Shown piece by piece: positions 1 to 12,724 of a DNA stretch of 54,584 bases. Within the stretch, counting starts at the first letter, position 1. The number at the start of each line of letters is the position of its first letter. Position numbers and translations under genes: made by a program. The stretch is from Saccoglossus kowalevskii (Eukaryota; Hemichordata; Enteropneusta; Harrimaniidae). The stretch is taken from positions 314,117-368,700 of the forward strand of contig NW_003149765.1 in the NCBI RefSeq assembly GCF_000003605.2, read 5' to 3'. The notes beneath the pieces were generated by a model that worked only from the letters and a program-made list of their open reading frames with translations, searched no databases and was not told the origin of the DNA.

Positions 1-281
1 ACAACAATAAAAATAAATGAAGACCTCTATGTATGGTCCAATACATTGATTTCTGCCAACATTGATTTATATCCAATTACCAGCGCGATGCGCAACGACG
101 TCAGATGAACGCGTCCCACTGTTAGTCCAATAGAAACTTTGCTTGGGATCTCGAAGTTTTACGCAGATATGTGTCTAGATTGATTCCTTTAAGTCAGGTC
201 AACTCACTTACCAGCAGAGGTACGGTGATCATTGTTGTTCATCCATTCACAGTAGTCATGCAAGCTATTTTTGTTCAAAGT

Positions 282-1256
282 CACTGACGAGGATCACGAA
301 CCTGGACGCTTAGTAATCAGGTAAGTGCTCACCTCTAGTAACGGACAGTACTCTGTCATTCAGTAGTACGACTATGCATAAAACAGCGGATAATTACAGG
401 AGTGCAATGCATGTGACAGCTTGTATAGTGATACAATGGTCAACGTTTTTAACGAATTAACGCATTGATTGGTTAAAATTCTTTTTTTTTGTTCAACCTC
501 AGTTGAACATTTAGCAATTTCTAATTATAATACTAATTTCTTTATTTTCATCTGTTTATTAAGTTCTGTTTCATTGGCTAATAGTAGTTTATTTATATGT
601 GTATTACGTTTTGAGCTAACGTGATTTTTATTATTTCTGATATGTTCGACCTTTTTGTGCCACGAATGAATTCATTTTGCAAGCTAAGTTGTCCATAATT
701 AACAGCTCCCTTCGAGTTGAGAACATTTTCATTTCACAAAGAAAAGACCACAAAGCATTTTTCGGGTTCCCTGTGAACACAAATAAAGAGAGTTATGTTT
801 AATTCAATAGTATTTTTCACCGATCTAATTGTACTTACTGCTACACAATATATTATACTTGTTGCTAAGCAATCGTTGACAATTGTATTACTAAACAAGC
901 TGCTACATGCATCTGCATTCCACAAATAAACGTGAAAAGTGTAATAACCATCTGCTATTTTGTAAAGCTGGACTACTAAATAATGATATATATGCGTATT
1001 TCAACTTTAACTATTTAACCGTTTTAATTTCACTCATTGCTTCACTATATATCATACTTGTTTGAAGCCTTCACAATTGCAAAAATATACAAGCTGTAAC
1101 ATGCATTTTCACTTCATAAATAAACAGGGAACTGTAATGACCCTTTGTATTTAATGCAAAACCCGACTTCTAAAAATAGACAACTTACCATTGTTATATG
1201 TATGAGCATGCCTGATTAGTAAGCGTCAAACTCTCAAGTTCGTGATCCTCGCAGTG
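282..1256. mobile_element. Non-autonomous element with about 45-bp imperfect terminal inverted repeats
   Basis: The left end (cactgacgaggatcacgaac, continuing to acgcttagtaatcagg near 322) is matched in reverse complement by the right end at about 1195-1256 (cactgcgaggatcacgaac, then gacgcttactaatcagg). The inside contains a diverged tandem duplication of about 200 bp (824-955 and 1024-1148; shared motifs include atacttgtt, acaagctg, acatgcat and ataaataaac-type strings). No coding sequence. No clear target-site duplication was visible. Confidence 0.65.
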
Positions 1257-2981
1257 CAATCATCAGCCACTCACAACAGCATTCAACTGCCACATTCATA
1301 CATTCCTCCCAAGGCAATAAACGCCACGAGATGATGAAGGCTTTATCAATATTAGATGCAATACATACAACGTTTTGGTACTGACATTCTATATCATAAT
1401 AGTTAGTATCAGCATCATATTAACCTGGGCTCTTCAATCAGTCTATCAACTAGATTCAGTATTGTCATCAGTAAACAAATTGATCATCCCAATTTTAAGG
1501 TAAGACGCAAGTGACTAGGTGCTCCCAACGCAACAACCCTGAATTTGCTACGGTAGCCAGCACAAGGCCAAATCACAATATACATTTATTCACCGCACAA
1601 TGCACTTGAAAAAAGTACACAAATTGTATTAGTTAAAAGTTACAATTAGTTGTAAGTTTGAACTTGCGGATACGTCTGAGCATTTTCATTGCCCTGTTGA
1701 TAAGGATTTCAAAATATATTACCAGAAATTGATGGCATCATCGGTCTTTTAAGCTACGGAATTTTCCATGGAAGCCAACACAATATAGAATATAATTCCA
1801 AGTTTCCAATTGACGATGTATGAACTTGTAATTTGATGTAGCATGTTATCAGAGAGAGTTCATCACTGCACAAATACTTCCATTGACGTCATTCAATTAT
1901 TACTATTTGTGACATTGGCACAAAAGATCAGTTCAGAGTTTAAGCAGAGTTTTGGTTGCACCTCATCGGGGATGCTGCGACAGTTTTTATTGCGACATTC
2001 ATGATATCATGTTACGACTTTTCCCACATATGCGTAGTATTCCTTGTTACTAACCATTTTTTTCTTATTTACCGTTCAGACAAAACATGAGTCTAAACAT
2101 GAGATCCAACATTTCACATGGGACTCGAATTTCCCATTCTATTGAGATTGCGACTACTCAGAAAAAAACACACAATTAAATACAAAAATGAATCCAGAAG
2201 TCTTGAATAACAATTATATCAATATTATACACAATATACTACTAATACATCCACTTTTCGCAAAAACGCACACATAGTTCGATTTTCCATCACAAAATGA
2301 CTAAAAGTAATATGCTCCACGGATTCGCCTCTTGTGAAATATCTTTTTTGATGAATACGGAATGTCATTTGATAAATACGCAGAAGTTTCTCAGACATGT
2401 ATTTCTTATAAGGTTTATTTTTAATAATATTTCTAATCCATTCTAATACATTAATTAAAAGTAAAACAGTAAAGATTATACTTCTCTTGTCATTTGCTCG
2501 TTATCCCAAGATATTTTTTTTGTTGAAAACCCTGGAATCATACTGTTGACGTGTGTGTCGGAGTGGGTGGGATATGACCTAAGCGTAACGAGTTCACATA
2601 AAAGAATAACAGCTTAGGGGTGCAGTCGCTAAATCGCATTTTCTATATATTCAAATTGTTGGTCGGTTAATTTTCTATAAAACGTATGACTAAAATTTTG
2701 AAAATGTTCCGAAGTCATGAGATGGCGAGGTTTGAACGTGACCTCATTGTAACTATTGCTTATTAATACAAATGCTGTCGGTTATGTTGCGATGGCAATC
2801 TATACATATTATTGTGAGCTTATAAAAGCTACCACGTCTATTTACTATAAGAGTAAATGATAGTGAATGTGAATGATTAGTAAAAACTGCACACACAAAA
2901 TAATAACGTTTTTTGTGATGATACGTAATGAGTGTTTAGGGCTAATTGTGGCCTTGTATATCTAGTAGGATGAATGCTTAC
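1257..2981. other. AT-rich intergenic/intronic DNA, no gene seen
   Basis: If the exon at 2982-3188 belongs to a gene running off the left edge, this stretch is its first intron. I found no further TRPC-like exon on the minus strand and no RNA gene or obvious element beyond simple AT-rich sequence. Confidence 0.5.
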
Positions 2982-3188
2982 CTTGAGGAATATTTTAGTT
3001 TTAGCGACATCATCGCTTTCAATCATTGAAAATAATTTATCATCGTTGGGCGCCAACATTTCAGTTAACAATGAGCCATTGTTGTAAACAATGACGAGTT
3101 TATTATTTTTGTAACATTGTAATACATATTTCAGCTGTATTATTTGTGTGCTTTCAAATAAGCGGGTTACTGGTACCATATTTGCCAT
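2982..3188 (-). CDS. Orphan first coding exon of a TRPC-like channel gene (partial)
   Basis: A 69-codon exon runs from an ATG at 3188 to a phase-0 donor (AAG|GTAAGC) at 2982/2981. Its last 30 residues (EMLAPNDDKLFSMIESDD, then VAKTKIFLK) match the end of exon 1 in the four other genes, for example KEHELLAAVESGDIIKTK in gene B and EGKFLGSVESGDLEQVKN in gene A. In TRPC channels this is the first ankyrin helix pair at the cytoplasmic N-terminus. The exon-1 donor phase is also identical. I searched 1-2981 by eye on the minus strand for the next exon (pattern ALQLAAE..) and for the membrane exon and found neither. Either intron 1 exceeds 2.9 kb and the gene continues off the left end (gene D has a 3.4-kb intron 1), or this is a truncated duplicate. 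The first 40 residues have no counterpart in the other members. Confidence 0.6.
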
Positions 3189-5259
3189 GCACCCTGCAAA
3201 GATGATTTATTATTCTATTTTCATAAAACATGGAACGTATGATTCCTTTTGTGCTACACTAATTATAGCTCGTTAAATACGGAAAAATATGTATTTATGT
3301 GACTTGAACTATGTATTTGTTATCACCACATATGGTTCAAACTCGAGTGTCTGGATGTTTTAATTACAACTGATTAAATGCAATATTACTTTAAATGTGT
3401 ACTTACTTATCTTTTTATTGTTATATCATTTTGTCATTGAACATTTGTGTGTGTTTTTTTTTATTTTTTTTATTGTGAAAATAAATGTGAATAATAATTG
3501 AATAATGAATTAGTTTTAAAATGGGTGGCATTATAGTATTGGTATTGTATACTGCAATATCCACAAATACATTGTTTTTTATCATATATGTGTATTTACA
3601 GTTTGTGGTATTGGAATTATGCTCTCCGTGTATGCCGTTATTATTCATCCCTTCACATGCGTCATCCAAACAGTTTTTGGACAGATGATGTGACAGTAGC
3701 TCATCTCATAATTCGACAAGCTACAATTTGTTTATGATCTATTATCTACGATTCGATTATTATTTTCAATAAAATATCTCCTGTGTCAAAGTTGTCATTT
3801 TGTATCGGCCATTGCCAATATATGGACACTGAAAACATGGCATATACGTTATATATCGATTAAATCACTTAATACTATAGCCGGGGATGCGTCCGGGTCT
3901 CCAGGGAGTGCTATCTATTGATATCCAGCTTTGTCAAACAAACCTTAGATATTACGGTACTGTATGACACATTTATCGTAGTTTTCACATCGCCTTTCAT
4001 GGGATATTAATGTCAGGTAATAATGCCGAATACAAAACAATTTGATTTGTAAGATTAATGTGGTTAAATTTGAACAAAAATATGTTCAATATCTTAGCTA
4101 TTGCTGCAAAATATATTTAATCTTATGTAGTCATAAAGACGGGCTCGCCATTGAGAAATACAAATCAACCCTAGAGACGCCATTATTTTTATCATTTCGA
4201 TAATATTGAATTAAAGTGTACAAGAAAATAGTATATGATTGATGTAATGGCACGTCAAACATGCTGAATCATTACCAACTTTAGAGGGCGGAGTTTATGT
4301 CAGAATAAGCTAAATGATTGTATAAAGTCATAAGCTTTTGCTGAAAGGTAAATAAAACGAGGGTGCTGGTTATGGAAGTAGCATGGAGTTCCGGTTCTTA
4401 GCCCTGACTTGAGCAGGTACTTAACCGAACCTATTAAGTCACGTATAGCTATTGGAATTATTATTATACGCCCTCTTTCCGTAGTGCTTTTGTTTATAAC
4501 GGGGTTCAAATAACCTTATAGTGGACGAAGAACGAGTTTGTCTAACTGGAACTGGAATAGTAATGAAGTCGGGTAGATAAGATGGCGCTTCATTGTGTAA
4601 AATCTTATAAACTAACCTGAACTTGCCTTATCTATTCCATTCTCTAAACGGCTTCAACGTCTGAGCAAATATAATGAGCTAGAATCATTGAAGTTGAAAC
4701 TAGGTGTATCATTGTTAGAAATGGAATATGACATCATATTGACAAAAGCTGTCTCTCGCTGTATTTCATTGGTCAGATATACATGTCATAATGCAAGAAA
4801 GTAGTCCATAGTTTTAGAAGATTATTGCAGTGGCTAATGGCTGAAACATTGAGTGTCGACAAATTCTGAGAGAGAACTATAATTTCACTGTATGCTCATA
4901 ATCATTTAATAATCAAGCATTAAGCTAGCATTTTGCCTATAATTATGCCTAGATATATTAGATGTAATCTAGTGTACTAAATTGTAATAATCTTAACACT
5001 GTAAGGAGTATAGAAAATATTATTTGATTTGATGTTAGACATCCTAACCCTTGTGTCAAAAAAACAAAAATGCCCATTTACGCTATCATATTTCATGTCA
5101 ATTCAAATATCATCTTTCTAAATAAGTATTGTAACTAGCAAAACTTGTTTGTAAACAACACAAATTGAGATTGTTCAAACAACATAGCGAAAATTCAGTT
5201 TCAAATTGGTATTTCACTTGACGGGGACCCATTGTTGTCTATAGCTGATGTGTTTTGAG
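3189..5259. other. Spacer between the orphan exon and the 3' end of gene A
   Basis: AT-rich spacer with only short spurious open frames. It holds a MITE-like element at 4283-4476. A 55-bp stretch at about 3630-3685 resembles about 225-280 (see findings). No other gene evidence. Confidence 0.5.
4283..4476. mobile_element. Small MITE candidate with short inverted ends
   Basis: The left end agagggcggag and the right end (reverse complement aagagggcgtat) share an 8-bp perfect core, AGAGGGCG, with weaker similarity inward. About 194 bp, non-coding. Short ends make this tentative. Confidence 0.35.
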
Positions 5260-8200
5260 TCAGTGAATCACCGACTCATTCTCCGTCGTAGTTACGAGAT
5301 CTTCCAGCTTAATTACGGATCGTGCAATCATGTATCGACTTACCAACACCCTCACCAACTGCAATTAAAACAATAGAAAATGGCTAGTATATGAATAACA
5401 ATAATGGTTTTTATGGTTCTGAACATTCTTTATTTCTTTGAGGGATTATATATCTTAATCACCACTTGACCACATACACAGCATATTTAGGCAGAAAATT
5501 ATGAGGTGTCGTTTGTGCATTTATTTATATAAATAATCATATACAATACTTACACGATTCTTCATTATATGTAAATAATACAATTGTGGTACACTTTGTT
5601 TGTGTATAATGAAGTGAATTATTGAACTTATTTGTATATAGTAAAAGGTATCTCATTAGATATGTTTATACAATTGTGCTTCAAATATATTATAAATAAA
5701 TGTACAATTACCAATTATACATATAATAAATGTTATTACAAATTATTAGTATTACATATTGAGTAACCATAAATGTATATAATAAAAGTGCATAACTAAT
5801 ATTTTTACAATTTTGCTTCCAATATATTTTATATAAATGAATTGTATTCTCAACATTATGTTTCAGTAATTTCATTTGTTCAATTATATGACGTGAGATA
5901 GCGCGTCCTGTGGCGACACAGCGTGTTAGAGATAAACCCGACTGTGCCGCGTCATGCAAATTTTAAGCTCAAATAACGTGAAATACAGTAATTAATTCTT
6001 AAAAGATACAAAACAAAAATAGCTACTGGTGTCCTGGACAGTGAGCAAAATAGTTTGTAAATAAAATGTTTGACGAATATGTATAATATACTTATAATAC
6101 AAGTCTGCGTGAAAATGGCATGCATATAATATTGTTTTCTGTGATAATTATATGTATATTATTATACACATATAATAAATGTGAGCGTGACAATTAATTG
6201 CATATAGCATAAGTGTAGTGACAATTATTTATATACACATTGAGTATGCTGTTTGCATGATTTACAAATAATATTTAAATATTTACCATATATTTATACA
6301 TAATGTTGGCAATGTAATTTATTCATATATAAGCGGAATTGTTTATACATGCGTAATGCAGTCTCTGATTACATAGAAACTATTTCAATAATTCACTACT
6401 TTATATACAAATATTTTGTACAACAATTGCACTATGTACATATAATGAAAAACGGTGTAATTAGTATATATAATTTGCTTGTATCAATAAATGCACAAAC
6501 GGCACCCCATAGTAAAGTAACGTTCAACTCTGGTTACAATAAATAAATCATCGCCTCGCTGAGAGGCAGTAGCGACGGAAAAACAACTTAGACACGCCAG
6601 TTGACGTGAAGTTTGCCTTCCAGAAATATGTCGTGAAAAACATAAGCTTACGTTTATATATATTTGATTTTAACTTGTTTTGCATTTCAGCTCTTTTTTT
6701 GCTTGTATATAATACTATTTAAGGATGCTCTTACCGTTTCATAAGACAGATCAAATTCATCCGCTGGCAAACCCAGTTCTGCATTGTTGGTGAACTGAAA
6801 AACAAAACTAGATCACTTGTATAATGTTCAATATAATATAACAACATAAAAAAAAATTGTGAGAATGACTCGTCTCGATCGGCCTAAATTTGTATTATAA
6901 TATAATTAAAGAGGCGATACAAACCTCTATTTCTTGTGAATTTCCCGACACATTTTTTCGACAGAATTTTCGATGAATACGTTCGATACATAGTACTATT
7001 GGAGCAAATATATTGAATGGTGGACATAAGGCCGGGAGATCGAAATGATCTAACCATATACGCGTGCGCTGAAATTTCCATTCCATGTCAATGTTACCCT
7101 GTAGAAATGAAACGGAGTATTCAAGTACTTCTGAATATAATGAGACACCATCTTCGTAGCTGCAATTCATGTGATGCGGAAAGTAGACGGGTGTTCAATG
7201 AGAACTGAAATGCTTTAAAATATTGAATCACTGCTCAAAACAAAGTGTAAGGACGAAATTTCTTTGCTGTACGTCTTAAGATCAGTAATTCGTTTTATTA
7301 TTACAACTATTACTTACAAATTAACAACGCGAATTAAGTTTTAGTAGCCGTCAAACGTTGGTGTTATTGTTACAACGAAGGATTTGAATATACATAAATA
7401 CATGGGCTGGTGTGCCCTAATTGCAGGTTGGAAATGGGCAAATATTTAAAGGAATAGAGTCATTTTGAAGTAAAAAAAAAGAGATAGCAACAAGTGCTCA
7501 TCCAGGGCGAGGTCGCTAGTACTAATGTGATACTAATGCATTTAAGCCTCACCTTTAACCTTGAGTATGTGTCTGACATCATAGCTATACAAATGTTCAC
7601 CAGTACAATGATGGAAATAATACCAAAAGATGCATATAGTGTGTGCCCTGCTGTTCTGTATACAGCAGTTGCATCCTGGGTATTACCAGAAGAATCGTTG
7701 AATGCTATTGTTATCTCCAACTCGTCAGCGGAGTCCGATCCAAAGATGGTGGTAAGTAGCGCAGTGATTGCTCTATCAATTCTGAAAATGCAAATGCATG
7801 CAATTAAAAGAATTCAATTCATCTCACCGACGGTCTTAGCGATATCTTAGCGTTATTCATTTTACCGACACCACAACGCATCTGTTATGATTACACCAAT
7901 ATTGAAATGCCATACAAGATTATGACTGGCTGACACTATAATTATACTATAAGACCTACGACTGAAAATATAATGATTGACAGGAATGGCACATGTTTAT
8001 AATTATATATTTCATAGTTGGTAAATGTATTGTAGCAACATACAGCATGGGGAAAAACAGATCAGATGAAATGTGTAGGAGTACATGACATGTTACTTGA
8101 TATTCTATACATTACAAAGCGTTCTTCACTTTTCGATAACCCAAAAATATCATTTTAATTAATACTTACCTACTAAAAACGTTGATGTACGTGCTGCCGT

Positions 8201-10990
8201 GGTAGAGGTTGTAAAAGCCAAGTGAGAATGAGCCGACTACAAATGCAAAGATGATCAAGAACCTTATAACATCACCGCTCATTGCAACGAACTGAAATAA
8301 TATTGGCCCAATAAATGTACTGAGATATAGATAGTGAAGGAATCGTAGGCATGCGACAACCAGAGCCACCGATGTCCAAGAGTCCCAAACAAAACGAGCA
8401 GTAAGGTCGATGTTCAGTGTTTGGTCTAAAATATTCAGGGCAATGTCTACTGAAAAGGATAAGAAGATGAGGATGTCCACATAGTTCCAGATGTTAGTGA
8501 AATATCGTTCGGCCCCGAAGTGGTAAAGCTGTACAGCTTCTTGGCATAGCATTGTGGAAGCGTAGATCATAAGAAACCACAGCAGCACAATATAACTTAC
8601 TGGAAGCAGATCTTGCAGTTTCCACGGGTTCCTATTGATCACGATAATTTCGATCAAGACCAACAACAGGAACAACAAGTAAAAAGCCATATAAGAAACG
8701 AATTTCGACTTGGGATTGTCAATTATTTTACTGAAGGGCGCACAAGGTGCAATGACATACAATAGAGCAAACATTGGATACAGACAAAGGTGCACTAAGA
8801 AACAGTATAGAGCATACAGAAGGTTCCAACCAATGCCGTTTCTGGTGTGCCAGTGTGGTTCATCGCGTAGCCATTCTCTCTTTACAACTTTCTGGCATTT
8901 ATGATGAGCAACAAACTGAAAAAAAATTAATATAGTTACCATTCAAAAGAGAAACGTAGAAGGCACATTTTTAATAGCGTGCAATCTCAATTGATGTAGT
9001 GAGTATTATAACGAAGTTTTACACAAAAACATACGCTCACATGTCACTACCATCTATGAATGAATGATTACAGAGGCGAGTAACACAACGCTATCTATAA
9101 TATGTGATTCGAACAATAGGTTGGTCTGGCCTTTCAAGGTCGACACGTTCGCCACTGGGGGCATGGAGCCGGGAACAGCCACTGGTGGTGCTGTATACAA
9201 TCAAAACTTAGTAATGCTTCTCTACGCTCATTCAGATGTGCAGGCCGGAAAAAGTTGTTAAATTTGGTGACCATTTTAAAAAGCGTGTACAATTTTCAAT
9301 TTACCACAATTAATAGACAGAGTAGGGGTCATAATAAATGATTGTCTACGCCATACCCTCATTAAAGATTAATAGCATATTGTATACGCAGTGCGCATGC
9401 TTCTTCTTCTTTTTCTGTATTCCACAACATATGCGTCATCACAGTTAGGTCATTTGCAATTTAAGTTACATGCAACGTCACGTTCAGCACCATCAATGGG
9501 TTTCATCACATTGATGGTTCTGAACGTTGACTTCGTATTCGACGCCCACACATAAGCGACGCTATCGGATATATACAACAGCTAACAAACACACCAACCC
9601 AGCGACAGCTGAGGAATTGTACACACTCCCACCATGTCATACACTGTAATATGCAATGACAATCCTGGTTTCCCATAATTCTGAATTACATTGCAGTAGG
9701 CTAAACATACTGTTAGTTGGGCATAGTTTTACCTCTTTTTGAACAGTTGTCATAGCACTCCTCAGTATTTTCAAAGGAGGTAGCTCATTGTGGACATATT
9801 TGCCACCCTTGCATTGTCGACCATTAAGTAACGTCAGTACTTCGCCCGAGTTGTTGCAATGGTCAAGAAGCTCGACAGCAAATTTCTGGGTTCGTTGTAA
9901 TACATCAAGGTATGCAAGCTGTAAATATAATCAGATATTCTCTTAGTTGTGTAACTAGCGGATGTAATTAGAGTAAATTGTGACGTGAAATGTGGGGAAA
10001 GCATTTTACATGAATGCACTCAGTACCATTAGAATAGATAAATTTCAATGTATAATTTTATTATAGCAAATAAAGTTCACAAATGAATAAAGCGCAATCA
10101 AATGGTACATATTTCACACACCTTTGAAGTATCCTGAATTTCTCTATGTTGTGTTAAATTCTTTATGTCTTCAGACAATGTGAATATTGCCATCACTGGG
10201 TCATCATAGGTCAAACCAATATAAGACGGGCTCGAGAGGGCGCGGTACATTGCTAGTCTAATCTCGTCATCGATCACGTCTTCGTTAGCTGCAATGAGAG
10301 ATAATGGGTTATCTAGAAGTATTTGCTTACTTATTCGACTAAGAATGTAAAAGTTTTCATTTGCTTGTTCCATGTACCCGATCTAAAATTCAGATAAAAG
10401 CAAACAATGTGTACCCATTCACATAGCCAACTTAAGTAAATGAAATAGTCGCGCATGCGTATCGTGCCACTATGTTTCAGAATACAGTGGAATATTTAAA
10501 AGCCCTCTAACTATACTATTTGTGGTCAACGAACCATTTGGGGACAGTGGTTTTTGTAGTCTCTCCGCCCCACACTCCAACAGCAGCTTCACCATGTGAA
10601 AGTCGTCTTTCTCCGCAGCAAGTTGCAGAGCAGATATCGACTGGTTACTCCGTCTACCAACACAGTTCACGTTCACATTTTCGTGCTAATGAGACACAAC
10701 GTACACTTAATAATAATAATAATAGTAGCGATTAAGCAGTTTTCGGTTCATCGAAATTCAGATACTGACAGTATTATCGGAAATACAGGATAACATCATG
10801 ATAAAAAGTCGTACTGAGGAATGTTATCATTTCTTCATACCTGTAAAATGTTTTTTACTTGTTCCAAATCCCCACTCTCCACTGAACCGAGAAATTTCCC
10901 TTCCTGCTCGCGTAACAGGGGATTTGTTTGTGATTCAATTATATACTTCTTCTCGTCGACACTGAGTTGGAAAACCGTAGAGTCGGACAT
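5260..10990 (-). CDS. Gene A: short TRPC-like cation channel, 9 exons, 653 aa
   Basis: Exons in coding order, all minus strand: 10990-10841, 10685-10535, 10288-10122, 9918-9733, 8915-8170, 7781-7553, 7098-6925, 6794-6735, 5358-5260 (stop). Lengths sum to 654 codons and all introns are GT-AG. The ATG at 10990 (MSDSTVF) is the first Met after an in-frame TGA. Residues 1-100 form a reduced ankyrin region (SALQLAAEKDDFHMVKLLL). Residues 102-218 are the TRP_2 region (YRALSSPSYIGL, then the DHCNNSGEVLTLLNG segment). Residues 219-466 are the pre-S1 elbow (YVIAPCAPFSKI, like IAPCSKL of TRPCs) and S1-S5. Residues 467-543 are the pore and S6 (LLTTIFGSD; NICIAMMSDTYSRL). Residues 544-601 hold the TRP box (EWKFQRTRIW) and PPFNI. 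The tail is only about 50 aa and has no coiled coil. By family this is a plasma-membrane, non-selective, Ca-permeable cation channel subunit working as a tetramer; the gating stimulus is unknown. Intron 8 carries a 1-kb fold-back element. Confidence 0.88.
5502..6510. mobile_element. 1-kb fold-back element in gene A intron 8
   Basis: Sequence from about 5502 (tgaggtgtcgtttgtgcatt) inward for at least 140 bp is matched in reverse complement by about 6365-6510 (tggggtgccgtttgtgcatt). Shared inner blocks are ttcattatatgta, caattgt and gtgaattattgaa. Further inward each arm contains AT-rich repeats with a 130-140 bp period (tacaattgtgcttcaaatat at about 5670 and tacaattttgcttccaatat at about 5805). 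The loop is unique. No transposase; a non-autonomous fold-back/MITE type element. Confidence 0.7.
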
Positions 10991-12724
10991 ACCTCCGTCA
11001 ATGGTTGCAACGTCGATGACGGCAGCGATTGGTTTAGCGTCAAAACGGACTATGATAGTTACAATATATCCGTATCGTCTGTCGACCCACTGTAATCGCA
11101 GTGCATTTGCATAACAAAATAGTCTTGAAGGTCACATACTTTCTTATTCACTGGTTTCAACTGAGGGTGTGCCACAGTTTATAAATCAAATCGCATGGTA
11201 TAAAAAAACGAAAGAAAATAAAAGATCGACTGGGGAGTGCTATGGGAAAGTTCGTTGTGTACCGCCTCCCCTGACACTGACTCTCATTAGCAAAGCTGCG
11301 CAGGCTCTGGGGTAAAAATGATACGTTTCGTTTTGTTGTGGACGGATAAAGTCCAGCACAGGTCCTTTCCCTTATTAACACACAGCAAGACAATCTCAGT
11401 ATGCGAAGTCAGTCAAAATGAAGGACTACTCCGTTTATTAAGAAACTGGATGAACGTTGTGTACAAGACAAAACTAACAAGACTAACAAGTGAAACGTGC
11501 TTTCGGTCGGACGCGTGTTTTGCGTGTGATCGTTGAGATTACTTCTCCTACGTTCGCAATGGGTCCGACTTTTAAAATGGTCAATCTGGTAAGATTGTGT
11601 TTGTTTCTAAACTTGTAATGCTTATAACTCAGCGACTAAAGGCCGGATCGCAATCAGAGAAACATGTATAAGTAACTATAAACACGAACTAGAACATGAA
11701 AACATTTGTATAAACATCGATCAATAATTGCACAATAAATGGGAATTTTCGATCTCCGCGCGACACGTTTGTTGAGATGGCTAATTTTCTCTTGATCGAG
11801 TTTGAAGGATTGTGCATAATAAAACGAAGGACGCCCCCTCCTGAAACGCATATACTACTATACGAACGACTCCTTCAAATATATTCCATTCTCGCTTACT
11901 GCCTTTTTAACAAACAGACTAGAAAAACCCTTGACATGAACATGTTGCATCTTTAAATAGTGGAAATCAATCCGTCCGTTTTTGAATTTAACTACACATT
12001 TATACAATATGTTTAACCAAGATGAGTTGTTCAAATATAATACAATGTAAGCGTGGTCAACTAATAACAGTACACATCAAATAATGTTGTGACCATGCAC
12101 AAATTACACGTGATATACAAAAAAGAAAAAAAATTATGACGTTTAACATGTTGAAACAAAGTAAAATCGTCAAATAATATGTAAATATAATACGGAGAAA
12201 TAATGATTAAAAAGTGAGCAAATAATTGATTACTGGAAACAGACATGTGAATATGTGTATGAAATTGTCATATATTGACGTAACAATTCGATAAAGGAAG
12301 TAAACTAAACACAATACTAACCGAATATTTGTAGAGTATTGTGGGTAAAAAATAATAGTAACAAAGAGTCATAAATTACGTTCAAAAAACAAGATAATTT
12401 AAAAAATACAAAATAATTACGATATAACAATTTATACATTTTTGATAATCTATTATATACGTGATCAAACATTGATAAAATTATGATTTTTTGGTAATAA
12501 TTTCACCCCATGGTACTAGCAAGGACAACCTGTGTGCAGGCAAGGTACACATTACTATATAAACTCAAAACGTAAATTTGTCGTCAAGAAATTTGTTAAA
12601 AATCGGTGTTCAGAAAAACAAAATATTGTCGAAGTGAAAAAGCAAAATTCAAATATAATTTATTTACAGGCAAACAAAGTACAAAGCACTCGAAATACAT
12701 AAAATTTTAATTAAATAAAAAAAT

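Noticed and set aside
5708..5959. Alternative last exon of gene A with RAISRHIIEQMKLLK resembling the INRYMIEK tail motif
   Set aside because: It lies in the fold-back element, and the exon at 5358-5260 (LVSRYMIARSVIKLED) matches the paralogues better in sequence, phase and position.
7494..7850. 118-codon plus-strand frame over gene A pore exon
   Set aside because: Antisense shadow of the conserved S6 exon.
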